Part shown: one piece after another, positions 1 through 5,943 of the stretch | How positions within the stretch are numbered: position 1 is the first letter of the stretch | Layout: every line of letters starts with the position of its first letter | Origin: Synergistaceae bacterium | GTDB taxonomy: Bacteria > Synergistota > Synergistia > Synergistales > Aminobacteriaceae | Direction of reading: 5' to 3' | Assembly (NCBI GenBank): GCA_009776565.1 | Contig: WRNQ01000041.1 | Span: 1-11,294, forward strand | DNA: 11,294 bases | Notes under the pieces: generated by a model | Database searches by the model: none | Seen by the model: the letters and a program-made list of their open reading frames with translations, nothing else | Told to the model about the DNA's origin: nothing | Made by a program: the position numbers and the translations under genes

Positions 1-260
1 CTAAAGACGGGTTGAGAGTGGTCAATACACCAAACTGCATAAAGTGGAATACTTTTAATTCCATTTTCAAAACCAAAGTTTTTTGCCGAGACCCGTATTG
101 CATTTTTAATATTATATTTTTTACTAAAAACCTCTAAACTCTGGGATCTGGCTGACTCCCATGATTTGACCTCAATCGGAATGATTGTGTTTTCCAGCTG
201 AATAACAAAATCAAGCTCCGCTTGGTTATTACTTTCACAGTAATAAAATCTAAAACCATC
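1..260 (-). pseudogene. C-terminal fragment of AAA-family ATPase with DUF4143 domain (partial)
   Basis: Reading the minus strand from about 260 down to 1 gives a continuous frame with the typical end of a DUF4143 domain: FYYCESNNQAELDFVIQ, then IPIEVKSWESARSQSLEVF, then KNFGFENGIKSIPLYAVWC. The E-x-D-F ... P-I-E-V-K-S pattern is the PD-(D/E)XK-like core found at the C-terminus of this ATPase family, whose members are usually about 400 residues and often sit in mobile or toxin-antitoxin contexts. The 3' end runs off the window. Upstream (261-335) the same frame is low-complexity Arg/Gly/Lys-rich, has no start codon, and meets a stop at 333-335, so the N-terminal ATPase part is missing. I infer a 5'-truncated relic cut at the pyrimidine-rich repeat. 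Family assignment is secure; the exact truncation point is approximate. Confidence 0.7.
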
Positions 261-264
261 TTTT

Positions 265-375
265 CCTTTTCCTTCCCTTCCTCGCCTTAAATTCTTCGCC
301 TTTCCTATCCTGACACTTTTCAACGCTACCCTTTATATGTCGTAAAAGTTTGCATTTATTCTCCCGCTTATCTCT
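265..375. repeat. Pyrimidine-rich diverged repeat, copy 1
   Basis: The plus strand is strongly C/T-rich. Hand alignment to 1665-1775 shows shared blocks in the same order: CCTTCCTCGCCT, ATCCTGA-ACTTT, GCTA-C-CCTTT, and a T/A-rich tail containing TCTCC. A shorter related block (CTGTTATCGCCTTTCG) lies near 485-500. It sits where the DUF4143 ATPase frame loses homology. Nature unknown; it could be a decayed mobile repeat or simple-sequence drift. Confidence 0.4.
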
Positions 376-612
376 CTGTTATTTGTATTATATATACTTT
401 TTTCGTTCAAATATTACAAATTTTAATCCTTTATTCTGACTCTTTATTCCTTTCTATCCCACCATATCTCTCCATGGCGACTACTGTTATCGCCTTTCGT
501 ACCACAACGCATCCCTTTCCTTTCCCTACATAAATTTTCCTCTCCCTCCATTCAAAGCATATAAAAATTTGAAAAACGCCAGTAATAGAGAAAGAATGGA
601 TGTTCCATGATG
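376..612. other. Gene-free pyrimidine-rich spacer
   Basis: No coding region is supported here. The stretch continues the C/T bias of copy 1, with a possible third diverged copy of the same repeat around 430-560. An 82-residue minus-strand frame over 431-679 has no recognisable domain and is largely the reverse of the 24-bp repeats (Ile-Lys-Pro-Pro-Pro-Phe), so I do not call it. Confidence 0.4.
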
Positions 613-621
613 TGATATAAT
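613..621 (+). promoter_or_regulatory. Extended -10 promoter (TGATATAAT)
   Basis: TGA immediately precedes a perfect TATAAT (616-621), the extended -10 form that can work without a good -35; none is evident 17 bases upstream. The predicted transcript would start near 628 and run through the 24-bp repeats and small frames into the protease gene at 873. Confidence 0.45.
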
Positions 622-693
622 AATAGCCACAAAAAGGCGGAGGCTTAATAGACATAAAAGGCGGAGGCTTAATAGCCATAAAAGGCGGAGGTT
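621..693 (+). repeat. 24-bp tandem repeat, three copies
   Basis: Copies lie at 621-645 (25 bases), 646-669 and 670-693. The unit is TAATAGCCATAAAAGGCGGAGGCT with one or two differences per copy. Because the unit is a multiple of three, the frame is kept: in one plus frame the copies read Ile-Lys-Gly-Gly-Gly-Leu-Ile, in another Lys-Arg-Arg-Arg-Leu-Asn. The copies are contiguous with no spacers. They lie just after the predicted promoter, in the leader of the downstream gene. Confidence 0.85.
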
Positions 694-860
694 GCCGAGA
701 AGCGGAGGAAGCGGATGTAGCGGATGTTGCGCAGTTTCATTCCTATTGGGAACACAATGATAAAAGAAAATTTGACGCCGAGTATAAGCGCAACAGACAA
801 AGGGGGGTTACTATGAGAATGAAAATTTCCGCACTTTTAAGTAGAGCGTTACAGACATAA
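627..860 (+). other. Open frame without canonical start, ending in a 15-residue ATG-started peptide
   Basis: After a stop at 624-626 one frame stays open to TAA at 858-860. It begins with the GGG-containing repeats, continues as a charged, protein-like stretch (REAEEADVADVAQFHSYW, then EHNDKRKFDAEYKRNRQRG), and ends MRMKISALLSRALQT. The only ATG codons are at 813 and 819, the first preceded by a good AGGGGGG ribosome site. A 19-codon frame starting at 757 (MIKENLTPSISATDKGGLL) overlaps that ATG by an ATGA junction. I recognise no family. It may be a gene that lost its start, a non-standard (ATA) start, or only a leader with a short regulatory peptide. The protease gene follows 12 bases after the stop, so one transcript is likely. 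Confidence 0.3.
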
Positions 861-886
861 AAGAGGATTACCATGAGAATAGGAAT
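788..886 (+). repeat. Duplicated ribosome site and start region (copies at 788-826 and 846-886)
   Basis: The segment around the ATG at 813 (GCG..ACAGACA, then AAGGGGGGTTACTATGAGAAT) matches the segment around the ATG at 873 (GCG..ACAGACA, then AAGAGGATTACCATGAGAAT). The two ATGs are exactly 60 bases apart, with one two-base length difference within the repeat. The short peptide MRMKIS and the protease start MRIGIT therefore look like copies of one translation-start region. Confidence 0.6.
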
Positions 887-1598
887 TACAGAACCAGAGT
901 ATTTGATCATAACAGACTCAAACGAAAAAAAATATTTCGGAGGCTGCCAAGAGTGGTATGAGGATCGTTGGCGAAAAATGTCCGGATGCGGACCGGTTGC
1001 AGCCTCAAATCAGATATGGTATATGATGCGTCTATATGGAGGGAAAGAAAAAAACTATACGGCGCGTTTGCAAGCTTGTGTTGAAAACAGTGTGTCGAGT
1101 CCACAAAGTGAAAAAGATGGGACCATAGAGTGCCTGCAAGCTGGAAATGAGCGGCAAATGGAGCGGTCGGAAAGTGGAAAAGACATATATGTGACGCTAA
1201 TGCAAGAAATGTTCTCTTATGTTACCCCAAGTATCAGGGGCGTTAATACTTCAGAGATCTTTACGACTGGTATTATGAGATTCGGTATGGACAGGGGACT
1301 TAGAATCATGCCTCAAGTACTTGAAATACCTTCAAAGAGTATCTGTCGTCCGAGTATTGAAGCGGCTGGGGAGTTTATTTTGCGCGGCATAAGAGCTGAC
1401 GCGCCTGTGGCTTTTTTAAACCTGTCAAAGGGAACGCTCCGCAATTTGGATAACTGGCATTGGGTAACGATTATCGCAATAGAGACTGAGACAAAGTATG
1501 TCGAAGTTTGTGATTGTGGAGAAAAATTTGAAGTTGACTTTTCAGAATGGCTGAAAACAAGTAAGTTGGGCGGTTCGCTTGTATTTATAACTTTATAG
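873..1598 (+). CDS. C39-like/papain-fold cysteine protease, cytoplasmic
   Basis: A 241-residue protein with the look of the peptidase C39-like (papain-fold) family known from clostridia. The probable nucleophile is Cys39 in SGCGPVAASN, the oxyanion Gln is probably in the preceding CQEWYED segment, the catalytic His is His196 in NWHWVTI, and Asp214 in EVCDCG is the likely third residue. The N-terminal CQEWYEDRWRKMSGCGP pattern is characteristic. There is no signal peptide or membrane segment, so it should act in the cytosol. Residues about 60-105 form a charged insert that may set substrate choice. The ATG at 873 has an AAGAGGA site 861-867 at good spacing. No transporter or obvious substrate gene is adjacent; the repeat-containing leader directly upstream is the only candidate partner. 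Physiological substrate unknown. Activity is inferred from motifs only. Confidence 0.75.
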   Translation: MRIGITEPEYLIITDSNEKKYFGGCQEWYEDRWRKMSGCGPVAASNQIWYMMRLYGGKEKNYTARLQACVENSVSSPQSEKDGTIECLQAGNERQMERSESGKDIYVTLMQEMFSYVTPSIRGVNTSEIFTTGIMRFGMDRGLRIMPQVLEIPSKSICRPSIEAAGEFILRGIRADAPVAFLNLSKGTLRNLDNWHWVTIIAIETETKYVEVCDCGEKFEVDFSEWLKTSKLGGSLVFITL

Positions 1599-2170
1599 TA
1601 TAGCATGTGAAACCTGGTCTCTGATCAGCAAAAAACCTTCTTGTCCTTTCATAGCCTTTTCTCACCTCGTTTTCCCCTTCCTCGCCTCTTCTTTTAACTT
1701 TGAAATCCTGAAACTTTCTGCTATCACCTTTCGCATCTCGCCAAATGTGAGCACTTACTCTCCTAATACATTCTTTGATATTTCATGTTTTATACATCTA
1801 TTTCATGCCAGTTCACATTTTTCCTCCCTTTATTCACATTTAACATTCCTTTGTCTCCTGTCACCTCTCCACATTGCTTTTCACATCCGCTTTAGTACTG
1901 ACCTATATTGATCAAACACTGACGGATCATCAGCAGAGATAGAGGCTGGTGACTACACAGGAACTACGGCGACAATAAGAGGCGCCTGAAAATCTATTTT
2001 TTAATGCTAATAAGTCAGAAGAGTGGCATAAACGCTTATTACAGCGGGATGACCGGGAACATTACTGACGTATTTGCTAGGAGAAAACCATAACTGAAAA
2101 CTCCGGTTTGGTTAGTCCATTCCGCTATTCAATCCAGTCGATAACTGACGGGATTTAATGACTGTAGAAA
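1599..2170. other. Gene-free region with pyrimidine-rich tract and a small coding-like fragment
   Basis: No full gene is supported. From 1640 to about 1900 the plus strand is C/T-rich. At 1979-2068 one plus frame reads EAPENLFFNANKSEEW followed by HKRLLQRDDREHY and a stop; it looks protein-like but has no start codon and I do not recognise it, so it is at most a gene fragment. The stretch 2069-2170 shows nothing I can name. No terminator is visible after the protease gene. Confidence 0.4.
1665..1775. repeat. Pyrimidine-rich diverged repeat, copy 2
   Basis: Same ordered blocks as 265-375 (CCTTCCTCGCCT, ATCCTGA-ACTTT, GCTAT-CACCTTTCG, ACTCTCC), with scattered substitutions and small gaps. The two copies flank the promoter, 24-bp repeats and protease gene, in the same orientation. 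Confidence 0.4.
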
Positions 2171-2305
2171 ATTCAAATCGCTTTAAGACTTCTATAAGTC
2201 GTAAAGCATCCAGAATTCAGATGGAGATTGTACTCCGCCTGAATCTGTTCCGCCTGAAAAGGCGAGAGTCTTAACTCAAGACCCCACCTCAATAGGTGAT
2301 GGTGG
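2171..2305 (+). repeat. Structured repeat, copy A; resembles IS200/IS605 right end / TnpB omegaRNA scaffold
   Basis: About 135 bases match the reverse complement of 7711-7843 at roughly 85% by eye. Predicted elements in order: a hairpin with stem GCTTTA/TAAAGC and inner GACTT/AAGTC; a hairpin CGCCT-GAAA-AGGCG; a GTCTT-AACTC-AAGAC dyad; and a terminal CACC...GGTG hairpin beginning with ACCCC. The string ACTCAAGACCCC-ACCTC-ATAGGTG resembles the 3' end of many clostridial TnpB elements (from memory, not searched). No tnpB coding sequence lies next to it. It directly precedes the broken 5' end of brxC. Repeat identity is directly seen; the omegaRNA interpretation is inference. Confidence 0.55.
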
Positions 2306-2375
2306 ATAAAAAGACCAACAGATGAAAAGGTGTCGCTCTTTATGACGAAACATTGGCAGGCCGATTCAAGGAGTC

Positions 2376-3083
2376 GTGAAAATCGGGCTGGATTCCACCG
2401 AAATGATAACGACGGAACTGGACGAGTATGTCGTTACAAAAGAACTGAACCGGCACTTCGACAAATTCTTCGAGGGCTACCGCAAGGGAACTGAGCGCCG
2501 CACCGATAAGATTGAAGTTTGGATTTCAGGCTTCTTTGGGAGCGGTAAATCTCACTTTTTGAAGATACTCTCTTACTTGCTCGGCAGTAGCGTCTACGAC
2601 TGCAAAAAGGCGATAGACTTCTTCGACGGCAAGATTACCGACAGCCGTATCATGGCTGACATACAAGTCGCCTCCGACACAAGCGCGGACGTTATCCTCT
2701 TTAACATAGACGCGGAAGCGGATTCCGATTCCAAAACAAACAAAGACCCCGTTGTAAGGGTGTTTATGAAAGTCTTTAACAAGATGCAGGGGTTCTGCGG
2801 CTCTATGCCGTGGATTGCCGACTTGGAAAGGCAGATGGTCAAGGACGGCAAGTACGACGATTTCCGCGCCCGCTTCAAAGAGATTTCCGGCATCGAGTGG
2901 GAAAACACCCGCGAGGACTTCTATTTTGAGCAGGACAATATCGTACAGGCATTATCCGAAAGTACAAGAATGAGCGCGGACGCCGCCCTTTCATGGTACA
3001 ATAAAGCGTTGAGGGGCTTGGGAACGAGTGCGGTGGGCAGGCGTGGGTTATCTGCACCGGGCAGGAAGATATTGATTCCATAA
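2376..3083 (+). pseudogene. brxC: brxC relic, N-terminal P-loop part (BREX type 1 ATPase BrxC)
   Basis: BrxC is the large P-loop ATPase (about 1,200 residues) of type 1 BREX phage-defence systems. This frame carries its N-terminal hallmark: ELDEYVVTKELNRHFDKFF, then the Walker A motif GFFGSGKS at residues 52-59 within WISGFFGSGKSHFLKILSYL. The native frame extends upstream without an ATG to about 2346 (RNIGRPIQGVVK, matching the family's I-x-R-P-I-x-G-V-V-K); a stop at 2343 and the likely remains of MTK in another frame indicate a frameshifted start. The GTG at 2376 is only the first available start. Homology ends at SADAALSWYNKA (about 3007): a deletion removes the Walker B segment, and the remaining residues to 3083 are read out of frame. 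No active ATPase can result. Confidence 0.85.
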
Positions 3084-3748
3084 CCAACGTGAACCGCGAC
3101 GCATTTTCAAAGATTATTGGGCGATTTGACACGCGTCTTTCGCTTTCCTCGGCGAACGTAGACGAGGTTATCAAAAAAAGGCTTCTCGCCAAAACAGAAG
3201 CTGCGGCAGACAGGCTGCGCCTTGTCTACAACGATAAAGCGGCGATTCTTAAAAACCTCATCACCTTTTCACAGGACACGCCGGAAAAGCGGTTGTACGA
3301 TTCTTCGGAAGACTTCGCCGATGTGTACCCGTTTACCCCCTATCAGTTCAACATTCTGCAAGCCGTTTTCAACGGCATCCGCACTCACGGGGCGTCGGGC
3401 AAGCATCTTTCCGAGGGCGAACGCTCACTGCTGAACGCTTTCCAAGAAGCCGCCATCTTCGACAAAGCCTTGAAAATGCTTGATATTTATGAGGGCAACC
3501 ACTCCTATGTGCTTGACCCCGAAACAATGAGGATGGTTGCGGAGATAGAAAAAATCACGAAACTGCAATCGCCATATTCCGAAATCTACAAGCTACCCAA
3601 ACTCACGGAACAGTTTATGAACCGTTTTGTCCGGCTGTTGGAAGATGAGTGCGAACCTATCCGCGCTAGCGTAAAAGCAGATTATGATATTACGTCGAGC
3701 TATTGCATGAGGGCAGCCCCTATAAACCCGCAATCTACAACCGCGTGA
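3008..3748 (+). pseudogene. brxC: brxC relic, middle and C-terminal parts joined by internal deletion
   Basis: Directly after the first deletion junction, the next frame resumes BrxC as VEGLGNECGGQAWVICTGQE, then DIDSITNVNRDAF, and continues through IGRFDTRLSLSSANVDEVIK and GASGKHLSEGERSLLNAFQE. The GTG at 3089 is therefore internal, not a start. After AFQEAAI (about 3450) the frame jumps to FDKALKMLDIYEGNHSYV and KLPKLTEQFMNRFVRLLEDE, which fit the helical C-terminal region of BrxC; several hundred residues normally found between are absent, and this join is in frame. BrxC homology ends near 3690; the last residues (SSYCMRAAPINPQSTTA) are pglX sequence read out of frame. The assignment of the C-terminal block to BrxC rests on my memory of the family and is less certain than the rest. 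Confidence 0.8.
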
Positions 3749-5214
3749 TGGAAAACGTAGCCTGCACATGGTTCAACCGCTTGATTGCCCTGAGGATCAT
3801 GGAAGTCAACGACTGGCTCCCCTCCAATATCCGCATACTGTCGAGCCGTGAACCGGGACGCGCCGAACCGGACGCGATGCGCGAGGTCGAGAGTCTTGAT
3901 TACGTCAGTCAACCGAAAATCGCCGAACTGCGGACAGACACGGATATAAACGCTTCCGAAAAACTGTACAAGTATATCCTTATCTCCCAATGCAACGCAC
4001 TGTCAGCTTTGCTGCCGGGAATGTTCCAAAAGGAACACGACTACACCGAGCTGCTCCTGCCCGACGCGCTGCTTGCCGGAGGCGGCATCGTCAATGAGCT
4101 TGTGACCACGATTCACGAGAACAACTTTGATGTCGATAAACAGGGGCAAATTGAGATTGTCGGTTGGCTGTACCAGTTTTATATCTCAGAAAAGAAAGAC
4201 GAAGTTTTCTTGGGGTTGAAGAAGAACATAAAAATCAACAAGGACACTATCGCTGCCGCCACACAGCTTTTCACGCCAGAATGGATTGTGAAGTACATGG
4301 TGGAAAACAGCTTGGGACGGCTGTGGCTTGATACCCACCCCAATGTGGATTTACGCTCAAAATGGAAATACTACGTTGACGAAGTTGAACAAGAGCCGGA
4401 GGTCGCAGAGCAGATCCGGGTTCTACGATCACAAAGCCCCGTGAGACGCCTGGAGGACATAAAACTGATAGACCCCTGCATGGGCAGCGGTCATATTCTG
4501 GTGTACGCCTTTGACGTGCTGTTTCAGATTTACCAAAGCGAGGGCTATTCCGAGCGCGATATACCGAACCTAATTCTGAAGAACAACCTTTACGGTTTGG
4601 ATATCGACGACCGCGCCGGACAGCTTGCCTACTTCGCGCTGATGATAAAGGCGCGTAGTTACAACCGCCGCTTCTTACAGCCGGAGAACATACCGCAGCC
4701 GATGGTTTACGCCGTTCCCGAAACGAAAATTGATCTTATCGGCATTGGTTTATTCCTTGGAGCAAGCATGACTGAGAGTGAAAAAATAGCATCCTCGGAG
4801 GACTTGAAGTATCTCGTTGAACTTTTCAGCAAAGGCAAGGAGTACGGCTCTGCCATGAAAATTGAGCTTGAGATTAATTATGAGCGGCTTCGGAAGTATA
4901 TACATGACTATTCGCTGGGGCAAATGACGTTTGAACATAATGAATTCGTTCAGCATGCGGAATACTTAGACCACATGATTGATGTTGCTGCCGTGCTTTC
5001 GCGAAAGTATGACGTAGTGGTGACGAATCCGCCGTATATGAGCGCGAGTAATATGAATAGCGCTCTTTATGATTTTACACAAAAAGTCTATTCTAATAGT
5101 AAAAGCGACCTTTTTTCAGTATTTATTGAGAAATACTTGTTACTGTCAAAAATGCAGGGGTGCATTTCCATGATAACAATGCGAGCATTGAATCGGGTGG
5201 TCGGACTACCGTAG
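3703..5214 (+). pseudogene. pglX: pglX relic (BREX type 1 adenine-specific DNA methyltransferase), both ends missing
   Basis: PglX (BrxX) is the N6-adenine methyltransferase that marks host DNA in BREX; full proteins are about 1,200 residues. This frame starts abruptly in the family's N-terminal region (YNRVMENVACTWFNRLIALR, MEVNDWLPSNIRILSS), includes TQLFTPEWIVKYMVENSLGR, SAM-binding motif I DPCMGSGHILVYAFD (Asp257), YGLDIDDRAGQLAYF, and catalytic motif IV NPPY (residues 442-445). The frame is open from about 3688, with no real start; TTG at 3703 is only a nominal one. About the first 100 family residues are missing through fusion to brxC. At about 5180 (after MITM) homology switches to brxL and the frame stops at 5214, so the C-terminal half, including target recognition, is lost. 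The catalytic core is intact in sequence, but a functional enzyme is unlikely. Confidence 0.88.
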
Positions 5215-5609
5215 CCAAACTGTTTTACAACGTGGCTAACAGGACGATTGGGCTTGTCGGTATGTGGGATTGCGTTGCTTTTGACAAAGTTGCCGGGATT
5301 ACGTTCAAAGACAAAGACGGCATACAGATTATGAAAGACTTTATGACGTCCGGCTCTTTTGCTCGTGGTAAGGAAGAAAAGAACGCCAACGCTTCAATGA
5401 TGTTTGTGGGGAACATCAAGCCAACAGAAATATTAGAAGCGAACCTTGCCAAAACAGCAAAGCAAATGCTTGAAAATGGCGAAAAGATAAGAAATCAAGT
5501 TTTAATTATCTTGCATTATGGCGGTTACTGTGTATACAAACACTTACAAATGGGCTATTATGGCTCACTTCGCTTAAATAGAATTAAGCCAATCAAAAGA
5601 CACAACTGA
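5160..5609 (+). pseudogene. brxL: brxL relic (BREX Lon-like AAA+ protein), internal fragment with unrelated tail
   Basis: From about 5187 this frame matches the AAA+ core of BrxL: SGGRTTVAKLFYNVANRTIG, LVGMWDCVAFDKVAGITFK, DKDGIQIMKDFMTSGSFARG and ASMMFVGNI (to about 5425). The family's Walker B is FDEVAG; here it is FDKVAG, so the catalytic Glu is Lys. Walker A and everything before SGG are absent, as is the C-terminal Lon-like region. The first nine residues are pglX sequence in another frame. After GNI the protein continues (EANLAKTAKQMLENGEKI and on to 5609) with sequence I do not recognise as BrxL, probably another join. In intact loci pglZ lies between pglX and brxL; here nothing of it remains. 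Confidence 0.82.
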
Positions 5610-5628
5610 AACTGAATAGGAACAGACG

Positions 5629-5647
5629 GCCAACCGGCGGTTTTTTT
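5629..5647 (+). terminator. Weak terminator-like hairpin with T7 tract
   Basis: A short GC-rich dyad (GCC-AACC-GGC or AACC-GGC-GGTT) is followed directly by seven T residues at 5641-5647, 20 bases after the stop of the brxL-derived frame. The stem is only three or four pairs, so this is a degenerate or weak terminator at best. Confidence 0.3.
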
Positions 5648-5885
5648 GATACACATGCGATAGTTTTATTTACATAACATAAAAGAATTTTGCCCAAATG
5701 GGAAGAAACTCTTTAAGCCTTAATTCCCAAGGAATATTCTACCACATAGGTAGAAAGCGGTTGTGATAGCAAATACAAAAGAAATACCGCGCAATCATGC
5801 AGAAAATGGTAAAAAATGCAACGACATATGCTGGCATATGCTTATACCCGACAGTTCGACCTACACCCAACAGTTCGGCATACGC
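5648..5885. other. Intergenic region with hairpin, palindrome and direct repeat before the AAA-ATPase gene
   Basis: No gene is visible. Three small structures stand out: a stem TCTACC/GGTAGA (5738-5743 and 5749-5754, five-base loop); a near-perfect palindrome CATATGC-TG-GCATATG at 5825-5840; and a direct repeat ACCCGACAGTTCG (5846-5858) / ACCCAACAGTTCG (5865-5877), spaced 19 bases. The last two lie just upstream of the predicted promoter, where operator sites would be expected. No regulator can be named. Confidence 0.45.
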
Positions 5886-5914
5886 TTGTTTAAAGCGTTG
5901 TATTGTGCTATCTT
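5886..5914 (+). promoter_or_regulatory. Predicted sigma-70-type promoter of the AAA-ATPase gene
   Basis: TTGTTT (5886-5891) and TATCTT (5909-5914) are separated by 17 bases. The -10 ends 32 bases before the ATG at 5947, and an AAGGCGGGG ribosome site (5929-5937) follows. Confidence 0.4.
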
Positions 5915-5943
5915 AGTTAAATAGACGCAAGGCGGGGTGATCC

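Noticed and set aside
431..679. 82-residue minus-strand protein with Ile-Lys-Pro-Pro-Pro-Phe repeats
   Set aside because: It is the reverse reading of the 24-bp repeats plus C/T-rich DNA, with no domain or ribosome site.
621..693. 24-bp repeats as a CRISPR array
   Set aside because: The copies touch each other with no spacer sequence, and no cas gene is present.
1979..2068. Small coding-like fragment as a gene
   Set aside because: Only 29 codons, no start codon and no recognisable family; noted under the spacer entry.
3089..3748. GTG at 3089 as a true gene start
   Set aside because: BrxC homology in the same frame begins about 80 bases earlier, so the codon is an internal Val.
3700..3990. 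Antisense frames opposite pglX, the AAA-ATPase, fic and the kinase (for example 6865-7149, 8805-8999, 10323-10598)
   Set aside because: They mirror well-supported genes on the other strand and show no domain of their own.
2346..5609. A functional BREX system
   Set aside because: brxA, brxB and pglZ are absent; brxC, pglX and brxL are truncated or fused, and key motifs are lost.
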